DNA of 64,000 nt. It comes from Topomyia yanbarensis (taxonomy: Eukaryota > Arthropoda > Insecta > Diptera > Culicidae). Position 1 is the first letter of the stretch; each line of letters begins with the position of its first letter. The stretch covers positions 162,491,839 through 162,555,838 of the forward strand of contig NC_080672.1 in the NCBI RefSeq assembly GCF_030247195.1, in the 5' to 3' direction. Shown one piece after another: positions 24,481 through 34,331 of this stretch. The notes under the pieces are model-generated. The model had not been told where the DNA came from and searched no databases. It saw nothing but the letters and a program-made list of their open reading frames with translations. Both the position numbers and the translations under genes were made by a program.

Positions 24481-25334
24481 TTGCCCTTAGTACACATGCT
24501 CCTTCCAGATAAATCAGAATCTACCTACAAAAAATATAGCTCTTATATTACAAAACCAAACCTGAATAATAATACTAATAAATAAGTCATCTTCAGTTAA
24601 AATATCTCAATTGGTGGGAAATGGTTTTTTCTGGGGTATGAACTTCTGGGTATTTGTTCATTCTGGGTAACGCACAGTGGTTCAGATCCTGGAAAAGCTT
24701 ACCAAAAGTCAATATCTCGTGAGTGTTGCATGTTAGGCTAGTGATGTCTTCGGGAAAGTTTCTGCACATAAGTAGCCCCTGCTTATGCCATTGACAGATC
24801 AATGATTAATCGCCCTAAAAGTGCGATCCGAATTTTATTTTTTCAAATATCTCATATTCAGGATCGGCATCTTCGGAAAAGTTTTAGCAAATACCATCAC
24901 AAGAAATTTTGCTGAAAACACCAAGTGTCCTTTTTGTGAACTAATTGAAATATCAAACGTTTTTTACAGAAAAACTCTACACAACGGTTTTTACTTAATA
25001 ATTATTTTTCTTTGACATTCACATGTTTGAAATGTTCTACAAAATTGTTCCATACTATAATACGCAAACAATCTCTAAACATTTTAGTACACTAGATCGT
25101 GAATCTGACAAGTTAATATTTGTTCTACACGAAAAATATACATTTTAGCCACAAAATTACGAAGAACTTCCGTTCCCCACCATGCCCCACGATAAAAAAT
25201 ACTATAGAATTGTTTGAGTATGTTTTATAAGAAAAAATTAACATTTCATGCATAAACACGCGAATTATATGTGAAAAACAACAAAAAACGGATGGTTTTC
25301 AATGGAAATCGTTTACAGTTAGTTTATTTTTTTA

Positions 25335-25595
25335 TTATACAATATTTGTACAAATAATACTTTGAAGTTGTGCAAACAATAGAGTGACTAAAATCACAGA
25401 AAAAGCTTTCAAAACCATTTTGTCGAATCCAGTGACATCTGCTAATACGGAAACATAATCAAAGAATTCGTCGTTGTTGGTAGCTCCACTCTCTGGCTTG
25501 ACAACATCGACGATCAATCCCAATTCCTTGTTTAACTGTTTCTGGATCATTTCTTTTCGTTCTTTATATAATTTTAGGTTTACGTTCCATTTCAC
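25335..25595 (-). pseudogene. Possible transposase fragment
   Basis: An 86-codon frame reads KEMIQKQLNKELGLIVDVVK, PESGATNNDEFFDYVSVLAD, VTGFDKMVLKAF. The GLIVDxxKPxxGxTNND and later VTGFDK...F...L pattern resembles a conserved segment found in some insect DNA-transposon proteins, but I cannot name the family with confidence. It lies between the long inverted arms of the element at 24661-27582, which supports a transposon origin. It is much too short to be functional. Confidence 0.35.
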
Positions 25596-25908
25596 CAGTC
25601 CAAGCTAATAATGAGCTGATATTCCATATTTAAATGAGAAAACATTCCTTGCTCGCAATATCACTTTATCTACAGCCATTATGGATGGAGTTGCTCCACA
25701 TGCACAGCAAGTAGCCATCGATGATGTATCCGCCACAATTGGCAGCAGTGACGCAGTTTAATCACACATGTAATGTTCTTCACGTTTTAAAATTGTTTAA
25801 TTTTCCTTAATGAATTGTGCTCGAATAGGCTTGTTAAACCTTGTTGACGAGAGCGCAGGATTTGCCCAAACAGTGCTCAGAGGACCTGTTTTATTAATGG
25901 TTCTAACT

Positions 25909-26089
25909 GCACTACAGCTGTCAACCGTACAGAGCTATCAGCGGTAATCGACTGTTTATACTGTGCGTGCCCACTACTGCCATAACAACCCCATTTATAG
26001 CACTACAGCTGTCAACCGTACAGAGCTATCAGCGGTAATCGACTGTTTATACTGTGCGTGCCCACTACTGCCATAACAACCCCATTTAT
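25909..26089 (+). repeat. Perfect 91 bp tandem duplication
   Basis: 25909-25998 is repeated without a change at 26000-26089 (period 91). The unit starts GCACTACAGCTGTCAACCG. Such identity implies a recent duplication within old repeat DNA. Confidence 0.95.
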
Positions 26090-26606
26090 GCAGCAACTCA
26101 AATTCCATCCCAATTGTTCTATCCAATATTCCTTCCCTTTCCAAGTATTCCACGATCATCTATGCGTCTAATTCTACCAAATCCCGTACCTTAACTTCTG
26201 CACTGCTTCCGAATACCGCGATAGCTTCCGATGGTGGTTACGCTTTTTTCATGGCATCTAGTATCAAATTATAAATTTGGAACATGCCCGCTTTCCTATA
26301 TATCTCATCAAACTATATTGATTTTTACTAAGATAGGCTCCAATCACTAACGAAACGCGCTTCTCGGGAGTCAGCCTGATTGGTAATGAATGCATTTTTG
26401 TTTTCTTGTATGTCTTCATTCTCTGAAAAACTAATTTCACCAATCAAATTATTTCTAAGTAGAACAAACCTCCTATTTTTTTGACTTTTGACGCACCAAG
26501 ACTTCGTTTGCAAAAAATGCAATTTTTGAATTGCCAAAGCAACGCCTACTATATAGCAATACATTCAGAGCTTTTCGTCATAATAATGCTTTTTGGGAAG
26601 AATTCC

Positions 26607-26925
26607 CTCTCCTAGGTTGCATGAGTTTGACGGTATTGCAAACATCTTCAAGCACATTTGAGCAGACAACTGCTTTAAGATGGTTATTGCATTACGCCTC
26701 GATAGTGGTGCATCGAGGAGACCGAGAGGGCTTATGGGCCTTTTTATGTTTTGTGTTATTTCATACTCTGCACCAGCCCAAACTAACGGTCAGCTAAGAG
26801 CCTGTGCACACTGGCGTGGCCGATTGGCAGGTCGCCGTGGATTGACTTTTTTCTGTGGGCTCTGTTTGCAGACATTGTTCAACAGCTTAACGGCTGTCTT
26901 TTTGAGGACGACTCGCAGTGGGAAT
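26607..26925 (+). mobile_element. Partial copy of the 1.39 kb retroposon
   Basis: It matches 55861-56172 from the same 5' start (CCCTCTCCTAGGTTG) to CTCGCAG, with ~90% identity by eye, and then diverges. The common start suggests a true element 5' end. It has no poly(A) tail here. See the complete copy at 55861-57252. Confidence 0.7.
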
Positions 26926-27582
26926 CAAATGAAAATGAAATCTCTTCATTTTCCACGTATAACTCGTGTGTCTGCATGTTTCTGCAAGAAATGTTGAATG
27001 TTTTGAATAAAACTCACTTCAGCAATTCTATCCTAATCGATTTTGTCGTGGGATATGGTGGGGAACGGAAGATATTCGTAATTTTGTGGCTAAAATATAT
27101 ATTTTTCGTGTAGAGCAAATAATAACTTGTCAGATTCATGATCTAGTGTACTAAAATGTTTAGAGATTGTTTGCGTATTATAGTATGGAACAATTTTGTA
27201 GAACATTTCAAACATGTGAATGTCAAAGAAAAATAATTATTAAGTAAAAACCGCTGTGTAGAGTTTTTCTGTAAAAAACGTTTGATATTTAATTTAGTTT
27301 AAGAAAAGGACATTTGGTGTCTTCAGCAAAATTTCTTGTGATGATATTTGCTAAAACTTTGCCGAAGATGCCGATCCTGAATATGAAACCTTTGAAAAAA
27401 TAAAATTCGGATCTCACTTTTAGGGCGATTAATCGTCGATCTGTCAATGGCAAAAGCAGGGGCTGCTTATGTGCAGAAACTTTCCCGAAGACATCACTAG
27501 CATAAAATGCAACACTCGCGAGATGTTGACTTTTGGCCAGCTTTTCCAGTATCTGGACCACTGTGTAACGGTTTTCTGGGCA

Positions 27583-28319
27583 AAACTACTTTCTGGGAAA
27601 AGGTTTTCTGGCAATTGGTACTTTCGACGGAATGGTATTCTGGAGAATGGTTTTTTCCGGAGAAAAAACTTCGATGTTTTAGCTTCTGAGAAATGGTTTT
27701 CGGGGGAAAGTCGTACAACCCACAAGAGTGTATCGTTCAGTAATTAATTCATCTATGAGTGATATAGGAAATTTATTTTCTGAGCTAATTAAGATGGAGA
27801 CTTTGTGTCTTCAACAAGGTGTAGCAAATGTTATTACAAAAGAAATGTCTGAAGACATTTTATATATAGCTTTAATGGTATAAAAGTTATGGGACATTTT
27901 ATACAGAAGACCCCTTAAAATTGTTTTTTCATAACTTTTTAGACATTCTCCTACCCACTTGAAATCTTGCACAAAGTTGTTACATGGTGTTTCCAAACAA
28001 AGTTACTTCCTATTTGCTGAATTTAAACATATATTCCAAACTTTGCGATATTTTTGGGATAACTTCCACCTTAAATAACTCGTTAAGGAGCAAAAAGGAG
28101 CAAACAACATCATAACATGCTTAAAGTATTAGATTTTTACTTATTCCTCTGTCAGAACGTTCGAGTTTTACTTATAACCCTACAATAGAGAAACATAATG
28201 AACATTTAATTGCTCTAATTTCCATAGACTTAACAATGATTTGAAAAAAAATATCCGAATATAATCTGTATTCGACCTATTGCTACTTGATTTTTTACAT
28301 TTTGGTTATTCTAATATGA
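27583..28319. other. Intronic sequence between repeat elements
   Basis: 27583-27720 has several TTTTCTGG(G/C) motif copies belonging to the edge of the preceding element. The rest is AT-rich with no gene or repeat I recognise. Confidence 0.45.
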
Positions 28320-28330
28320 TATAACATACT

Positions 28331-28819
28331 TTTTTTTATCTTAAAATACGTTTATTTAGGCCCAAATGCTGTAGCTTAACGAGGCCGATAATTCATTTTT
28401 TTTTTATATTACATGTCACATGTTAGTGGGGGAAGGGAAAGCCGTATTTAGGGGCGGCTTGCTCCCCTCTTATGTAAGTAAAGGAGAAAGGTAGGAAGTG
28501 GGATACATATTGTGTAATTGACATCGTCGTTTGCTGATTGATCATTGTGGCGGATATGCACACTTTGTTTGCAATTTGCAGACAAATTGTCCAAGGTAGT
28601 GTTGTAGTTTCCAGCCTGTAATCGCAGGGGCGAGGGGAGGGTCGATATTTCGGATAATTATTGGCACTCTATATCATCTGCATGTGCGGTATGTCATGAT
28701 GTTCTGGTTAGACGGTTATCAAGAAGAGTGTGCACCGAAGACTCGTGAAGCAATGCCATATTGTAGATACAGGGATAGGTTGGTGAGATTCTACTGTGAA
28801 TGAGAGAGGGTAAAATGTA
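28331..28819 (-). other. LINE 3' UTR and poly(A)
   Basis: Read on the minus strand it ends ATTATCGGCCTCGTTAAGC..., then CCTAAATAAACG (poly-A signal), then ATAAAAAAA. This is a different tail sequence from the decayed copy at 9714-10589. Confidence 0.8.
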
Positions 28820-31800
28820 TTAAACTTGGACATCAATGGTTTTCAAAAAGATATAGATAAGAAAAATATAGGGGTGGTCACGGCTTGCCAGGACGTCCCG
28901 GACTGGCACATAGGGTGATCTACCTCGGGCCCGAAGGGAATCTATTAGTTGGGACCGGGCAACACAGTACTCTGCGCACAGCCAAACAACATGCTCGATG
29001 TCGTGATAGCCGTTCTCACAAACACAATGATTATTTTCAGCAAGCCCTATACGACGGAGATGCGCGTCAAACGAGTAATGGTTGGACATGATCCTTGACA
29101 TCGTACGAATAAAGTCCCGGTTCACATCCAACCCCTTAAACCAAGCATTCGTTGATACCTTCGGGATAATGGAATGTAGCCACCGTCCCAGATGCCCATT
29201 GCTCCATGAGGTTTGCCAACTATCGAGCGTCCTCTGACGAGAGATACTGAAAAATTCGTTGAAGCAAATTGGTCTTTCGTAAGTGTCGCCTTCTAATGCG
29301 CCCACCTTGGCTAAAGAGTCCGCCTTCTCATTGCCCGCAATAGAACAATGTGACGGGACCCAAACCAAGGTAATCTGGTAAGATTTTTCAGATAAAGCAC
29401 TCAGATATTCCCGTATTTTCCCCAGGAAATACGGTGAGTGCTTTCCAGGCTTCGCCGCACGGATGGCCTCAATGGAGCTGAGACTATCCGAAACGATGAA
29501 GTAATGGTCTGAGGGCAGGGTGTCAATGATCCCGAGAGTATACTGAATGGCAGCTAATTCTGCGACGTAAATTGAAGCAGGATCATTGAGTTTGAATGAG
29601 GCAGCAAGATTTTCGTTGAAGATACCGAAGCCTGTGGACCCGTCGAGAATTGATCCGTCAGTGTAGAACATTTTGGCGCAGTCGACTTGATGGTATTTGT
29701 TATAGAAAATATTTGGGACCACTTGTGGGCGAATATGATCCGGAATTCCACAAATCTCTTCCTTCATGGATGTATCGAAAAATACAGTTGGATCAGAAGT
29801 ATCTAAGAGATGAGCACGGTTGACGTTATATGTAGATGAATTGATGTTCTGTGCCATGTAATCGAAGTACAAGGACATGAATCGGGTCTGAGAATTAAGC
29901 TCGACAAGCCTTTCGCAATTTGCAATCACCAATGGGTTCAGAATATCGCATCGAATGAGCAATCGATATGAGAGGTCCCAGAATCGATTTTTCAGCGGTA
30001 GAACGCCCGCCAGCACTTCGAGACTCATCGTATGGGTCGAGTGCATGCAACCCAAGGCAATACGCAAGCAACGATACTGGATTCGCTCCAGTTTGATGAA
30101 GTGTATGTTCGCAGCGGAGCGAAAGCAGAAACATCCGTACTCCAACACTGATAATATCGTTGTTTGGTACAACCTGATTAGGTCTCCTGGATGGGCACCC
30201 CACCATGTTCCAGTTATTGTACGGAAAAAGTTGATCCTTTGTTGGCACTTCTGTTTCAGATACCTAATGTGACATCCCCAGGTACCTTTAGAGTCGAACC
30301 ATACCCCGAGATATTTGAATGTTGAAGCCTGAGCAATAGTTTGATCCATTAATTGAAGCTGTAGTTGCGCTGGTTCACGCTTTCTAGAAAATACGACTAG
30401 CTCAGTTTTCTCCGTGGAGAATTCGATACCCAGTTGGAGAGCCCATGCAGACAAATTGTCCAAGGTAACTTGCAGTGGTCCTTGCAAGTCGACGGCTTTA
30501 GGACCTGTAATAGAGACCACACCGTCATCTGCAAGCTGCCTTAGCGTGCAGGAATTGACAAGACATTCGTCAATGTCATTCACGTAAAAATTGTAGAGGA
30601 GAGGGCTTAGACATGAGCCCTGGGGAAGGCCCATGTAGCTAAATCGTGATGTCGATAAATCGCCATGCGAGAAATGCATTTGTTTTTCAGACAACAGGTT
30701 TAGCAAAAAGTTATTTAAAATTGGCGAAAGACCATGCTGGTGCAACTTCTCATAAAGAATGTTGATCGAAACTGAATCGAAAGCCCCCTTAATATCCAAG
30801 AATACTGATGCCATCTGCTCTTTGTTAGCATATGCCATTTGAATTTCTGTTGAGAGCAACGCAAGGCAATCGTTCGTCCCTTTGCCTTTGCGGAAGCCAA
30901 ATTGTGTATCTGACAGTAAGCCATTTGTTTCGACCCAATTGTCGAGCCGAAACAGGATCATTTTCTCGAACAACTTCCGGATACAGGACAGCATTGCAAT
31001 CGGACGATACGAATTGTGGTCGGAGGCTGGTTTTCCTGGTTTTTGGATGGCGATGACCCTCACCTGTCTCCAGTCATGTGGGACAATGTTACCCTCAAGA
31101 AACCTATTAAATAAATTCAACAAGCGTCTTTTGGCAGAGTCTGGCAGATTCTTCAATAAGTTGAATTTAATTCTATCTGGCCCCGGGGCTTTATTGTTAC
31201 ATGATAAGAGAGCAAGTGAGAACTCCACCATCGTAAACGGTGTTTCGTTCGCGGTATTGTAAGGCGACGCGGCGCGGTAGATTTTCTGTGCCGGGGCGGA
31301 ATCCGGACAAACCTTCTTGGCGAAATCGAATATCCAACGGTTTGAATATTCCACGCTCTCGTTAGTACTGTTTCGGTTTCGCATACGTCGGGCCGTGCCC
31401 CAAAGAGTGCTCATCGATGTTTCTCTTGTTAACCCGTCGACAAACCGGCGCCAGTAACTGCGTTTCTTAGCTTTCATTAAATTTTTCATTCGCTTTTCTA
31501 ATATCGCGTACACTCGATAACTAGCAACTAACCCGTCGTTCCGGAAGGTTTTATACGCGGCAGCTTTCTCCGCGTACACGTCTGAGCACTCTTTGTCCCA
31601 CCACGGGTTGGGAGAACGTTTTTGGGTGTTCACGTCGGGTACTCGTTTCGTCTGAGTTTGAATCGCGCTATCGAGAATCGAGTTGGACAAAAACTTATAT
31701 TCTTCCTCCGGGGGAAGTATCTGTGTTGAATCGATAGTTTTGGATATCTCAGCAGCGTAGCTCTTCCAATCAATGTTTCGTGTGAGGTCATAGGGAACAT

Positions 31801-32506
31801 TGATTGGTGTCGATGGTCTTGAACCAGTGGTGATTGCAATTACAATTGGTAAGTGGTCACTACCGTGGGGATCAGATATTACCTTCCACTTGCAATCTAA
31901 CCGTAGTGATGTCGAGCATAAAGATATGTCCAGTGCACTTGCTTGCGCAGGTGGTCTAGGAATTCGTGTCATTTCCCCTGTGTTCAGAATTGTCATATTG
32001 AAGTTGTCACAAAGGTCTTGAATTGTCGAAGATCGATTATCGTCGTATAGACAGCCCCACCCCGTACCGTGAGAGTTAAAGTCTCCAAGAAGCAGGCGGG
32101 GCGAGGGAAGGTGTTCAATCACATTGGAGAATCTTCGATATCCCATCATGGCCCTAGGAGGAATGTAAATAGAAGCAATGCAAAGATCTTTGCCTTTGAT
32201 TGTTGTTTGACAAGCGACAACTTCAATGCCTGGCGTCGAAGGGAGGTTGATTCGATTGAAGGAGTAGCACTTTTTGATCCCTAAAAGTACCCCCCCATAT
32301 GAGTCTTCTCGATCCAAGCGGATAATGTTAAAATCGTGGAAGTTGAGGTTTATATTAGAAGTTAGCCATGTTTCACATAGGGAAAATGCATCACAATGAT
32401 TGTAATTTAGCAAGTGTTTTAATGAATCAATTTTGGGGATAATACTTCTGCAGTTCCACTGTAAAACAGTGATCAGATCCCTGATTCCGTCTAATAAGTT
32501 AGCCAT
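28820..32506 (-). CDS. LINE ORF2: endonuclease-reverse transcriptase-RNase H
   Basis: A 1228-residue intact polyprotein that would nick target DNA and copy the element's RNA into it. An apurinic-type endonuclease occupies about residues 10-225, with Asn18 (QWNCR), Glu45 (CETW), Asp142/Asn144 (GDFN) and Asp217-His218 (SDHLP). Reverse transcriptase is about 440-740: FGFRKGKGT, motif A DIKGAFD (571-577), motif B GLPQGSCLSP (626-635), motif C LADD (658-661, usually YADD), then KYLGVWFDSKGTW. RNase H is about 945-1070 with Asp950, Glu983, Asp1007, His1053 and Asp1063 all present. A Cys/His motif follows, C1161-x-C1163-x4-H1168-x3-H1172 and C1177. The start ATG overlaps the ORF1 stop by eight bases (ATGGCTAA). 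All expected catalytic residues are kept, so activity is plausible but unproven. Confidence 0.95.
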   Translation of the reverse strand: MANLLDGIRDLITVLQWNCRSIIPKIDSLKHLLNYNHCDAFSLCETWLTSNINLNFHDFNIIRLDREDSYGGVLLGIKKCYSFNRINLPSTPGIEVVACQTTIKGKDLCIASIYIPPRAMMGYRRFSNVIEHLPSPRLLLGDFNSHGTGWGCLYDDNRSSTIQDLCDNFNMTILNTGEMTRIPRPPAQASALDISLCSTSLRLDCKWKVISDPHGSDHLPIVIAITTGSRPSTPINVPYDLTRNIDWKSYAAEISKTIDSTQILPPEEEYKFLSNSILDSAIQTQTKRVPDVNTQKRSPNPWWDKECSDVYAEKAAAYKTFRNDGLVASYRVYAILEKRMKNLMKAKKRSYWRRFVDGLTRETSMSTLWGTARRMRNRNSTNESVEYSNRWIFDFAKKVCPDSAPAQKIYRAASPYNTANETPFTMVEFSLALLSCNNKAPGPDRIKFNLLKNLPDSAKRRLLNLFNRFLEGNIVPHDWRQVRVIAIQKPGKPASDHNSYRPIAMLSCIRKLFEKMILFRLDNWVETNGLLSDTQFGFRKGKGTNDCLALLSTEIQMAYANKEQMASVFLDIKGAFDSVSINILYEKLHQHGLSPILNNFLLNLLSEKQMHFSHGDLSTSRFSYMGLPQGSCLSPLLYNFYVNDIDECLVNSCTLRQLADDGVVSITGPKAVDLQGPLQVTLDNLSAWALQLGIEFSTEKTELVVFSRKREPAQLQLQLMDQTIAQASTFKYLGVWFDSKGTWGCHIRYLKQKCQQRINFFRTITGTWWGAHPGDLIRLYQTTILSVLEYGCFCFRSAANIHFIKLERIQYRCLRIALGCMHSTHTMSLEVLAGVLPLKNRFWDLSYRLLIRCDILNPLVIANCERLVELNSQTRFMSLYFDYMAQNINSSTYNVNRAHLLDTSDPTVFFDTSMKEEICGIPDHIRPQVVPNIFYNKYHQVDCAKMFYTDGSILDGSTGFGIFNENLAASFKLNDPASIYVAELAAIQYTLGIIDTLPSDHYFIVSDSLSSIEAIRAAKPGKHSPYFLGKIREYLSALSEKSYQITLVWVPSHCSIAGNEKADSLAKVGALEGDTYERPICFNEFFSISRQRTLDSWQTSWSNGHLGRWLHSIIPKVSTNAWFKGLDVNRDFIRTMSRIMSNHYSFDAHLRRIGLAENNHCVCENGYHDIEHVVWLCAEYCVARSQLIDSLRARGRSPYVPVRDVLASRDHPYIFLIYIFLKTIDVQV

Positions 32507-33884
32507 CGAAGGATACGATCGCTGTAAGGAGGGGCCATTGTTCAGTCAACTGTTTTAAAAATGTTCTTACTGTTGGTAGAATAGCAACCAGCAAGCTTTT
32601 CATAGGATCGGTAATGTTGAAAGCTGTGAATATCCAGTCCACAATGTCAGAAAATTTAAGGAATCCCGTTTTAGGTTGAGTTTCTGACTGTAAAATTGGA
32701 GCACTTGGGATTTTTGGTGCCCCTGGGAGTGCTGGGAACTCCTGGTTGTATCTCAATTTCCCAAAACCAGGAGGTATTATCTTCGGATTTGTACCAGCAC
32801 TTCCAGTTGATGAATTATTTTTATTTTGTACCCTTGTTTGGGACAACCTAGGACCCTTACGAGGAAGTTCAGGTGAGTTTTGATTAGGTCTTTTCCTAGA
32901 GTTTCCAAGCGGAGCCAAAGAATGCCCCTCGCAAGGGTCGTTAGAGGCGTTATCGTCAGTTGGCAAGAGAGCGAATGGGTTTTCGGAGATAAGTGGAACA
33001 GCTCTTTTAAGCATTTCTGCGTAAGAGCGTCTGGAGCGATCTTTGGCGGATCGCTTCAGTTTATCCGCGCGAAGTTTGTACGTTGGGCATGTCAAAAGTG
33101 CATGCGGATTCTCCCCACAGTAAACACACTTCTCAGCGGGGCTACTGCAAGTATCATCCGCATGGCGTTCCCCACATTTACCGCACCGTTGCTTGTTGCT
33201 ACAGTAGGTGGCCGTGTGACCTAGCTGCTTGCAATTGGAACAATTCATGACCCGCGGTACAAACAGGCGTACAGGTAGACGAGCTCCTCCCACTTCAACG
33301 TAGCTCGGAAGTGCAGATCCGGCGAAGGTTACGCGAAACGAGTCTGATGGATAGTAATTACCATCTTCGATGGACTTTGAGTGCAATTGCTTGCACTCCA
33401 AAATCTTAACTGATTGAAGGTTAGGGTCCTTAAAGCGGCCAGCCCCATCATTCATCAGATCATCGACAGTTAGACCCGCATCACTTACCACACCGTCGAT
33501 CTCCACATCACGAGAAGGGATGTAGACGCGATACTCCAGCGTAAAGAGGCTATTGCTAACGATATCATTGGCCTGTTTCAAGTCAGTAACGATTACGCGC
33601 AGTTTATCTGACTGAACCTTTTTAATCTCGGTTACGGCCGAGTAACGTTTTGTCAGCTCCCGTGCAACAGTTATGCTGTTTAACGGTTTATTTTTGGGCC
33701 GAAAGTATACCACCCAAGGACCAGCGGATCCATCCTGGTAAACCTTGACTCGGGGGGGCTGTGAGACATTGGGGGAAAGTGGGGGAAGTGGATCGACCAT
33801 AACATTATCTGTCTCAGTATCAGATATACGTTCTTCTTCTTCATAATATTCCTCTTCGGAGGGTGATCCTTCTGTTTGTTCCAT
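32499..33884 (-). CDS. LINE ORF1: nucleic-acid-binding gag-like protein
   Basis: A 461-residue intact protein expected to coat the element RNA. The N-terminus is acidic (EEEYYEEEERISDTE). Residues ~55-130 look like an RRM-type fold (GPWVVYFRPKNK, KLRVIVTDLKQANDIV). Three CCHC knuckles follow: C215-x2-C-x4-H-x4-C228, C234-x2-C-x3-H-x4-C246 and C253-x2-C-x4-H-x4-C266. The C-terminal third is basic, then low in complexity, and ends ITDPMKSLLVAILPTV...SFDG. The start is the ATG at 33884, after a stop-rich leader. The same C-terminal tail is seen in the decayed copy (6617-6757), which confirms this reading frame. Confidence 0.93.
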   Translation of the reverse strand: MEQTEGSPSEEEYYEEEERISDTETDNVMVDPLPPLSPNVSQPPRVKVYQDGSAGPWVVYFRPKNKPLNSITVARELTKRYSAVTEIKKVQSDKLRVIVTDLKQANDIVSNSLFTLEYRVYIPSRDVEIDGVVSDAGLTVDDLMNDGAGRFKDPNLQSVKILECKQLHSKSIEDGNYYPSDSFRVTFAGSALPSYVEVGGARLPVRLFVPRVMNCSNCKQLGHTATYCSNKQRCGKCGERHADDTCSSPAEKCVYCGENPHALLTCPTYKLRADKLKRSAKDRSRRSYAEMLKRAVPLISENPFALLPTDDNASNDPCEGHSLAPLGNSRKRPNQNSPELPRKGPRLSQTRVQNKNNSSTGSAGTNPKIIPPGFGKLRYNQEFPALPGAPKIPSAPILQSETQPKTGFLKFSDIVDWIFTAFNITDPMKSLLVAILPTVRTFLKQLTEQWPLLTAIVSFDG

Positions 33885-34320
33885 TTTGTTGCGGGAGCAA
33901 CACGCTCGACCGCACTGTTTAACTTAAATCAAAATAAAAAATCAAAAGCAATAAAAAGAAAAAAATCGATAAGAAAAGTAAAAAACGAAACACTTCACCA
34001 GTTGGTTCCTGATGAGCTGGTAGGTGAATTGATCCTTCGTTTGTTTTATCAGTCACCCGCGTGACCTTCACACAGTAGAGCTGATATAGCTCGTCTAAAC
34101 AAAGCCGTCTTTCAGGCAAGAAAAATGTTTAGTAACGCACTTCACTGCACTACTTTAACTGATATCGCAGGTAACAATTATCACTCGCGGGACTGTTTAT
34201 TAGCAATGCTTTACTGCAGCCTCTGCCACAGCAAGCACCTTCGTACCACCGAAAAAACTAAACCACACCGGAGAGAACAAAAAGCACTTGTTTCCCGGTA
34301 CAAAGTTGGGTTACGAATGT
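33885..34320 (-). promoter_or_regulatory. LINE 5' UTR (probable internal promoter region)
   Basis: 436 bp between the element's 5' end, fixed by the target duplication, and the ORF1 start. LINEs of this group usually carry an internal promoter here. I cannot identify specific core elements, so the regulatory role is inferred from position only. Confidence 0.45.
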
Positions 34321-34331
34321 TATAACATACT

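Larger units (their letters stand above)
24661..27582. mobile_element. Composite inverted-repeat element, arms ~560 bp
   Basis: The left arm, about 24661-25230, is the reverse complement of 27000-27582. Shared text includes GATGTCTTCGGGAAAGTTTC, TCTAAACATTTTAGTACACT and TTCCGTTCCCCACCAT. Outside both arms are TTTTCTGGG-type motifs (24625-24665, 27570-27640). The ~1.8 kb centre holds a transposase-like open frame remnant (25335-25595, -), a perfect 91 bp tandem duplication and a retroposon copy (26607-26925). This fits a decayed DNA transposon with long TIRs, later invaded. Superfamily not fixed. Confidence 0.6.
28320..34331 (-). mobile_element. Complete I-type LINE (28331-34320) with 11 bp target duplication
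   Basis: The minus-strand element spans 5990 bp: a 436 bp 5' UTR (34320-33885), ORF1 (33884-32499), ORF2 (32506-28820), and a 489 bp 3' UTR with an AATAAA signal, ending in seven A (28337-28331). TATAACATACT is found at 28320-28330 and again at 34321-34331, an exact target-site duplication. Both ORFs are open from end to end. Endonuclease, reverse transcriptase and RNase H in ORF2, with three zinc knuckles in ORF1, place it in the I group of RNase H-bearing LINEs. Full length, intact ORFs and an unmutated duplication all indicate recent insertion. It lies antisense in the large HELZ intron. Confidence 0.92.
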
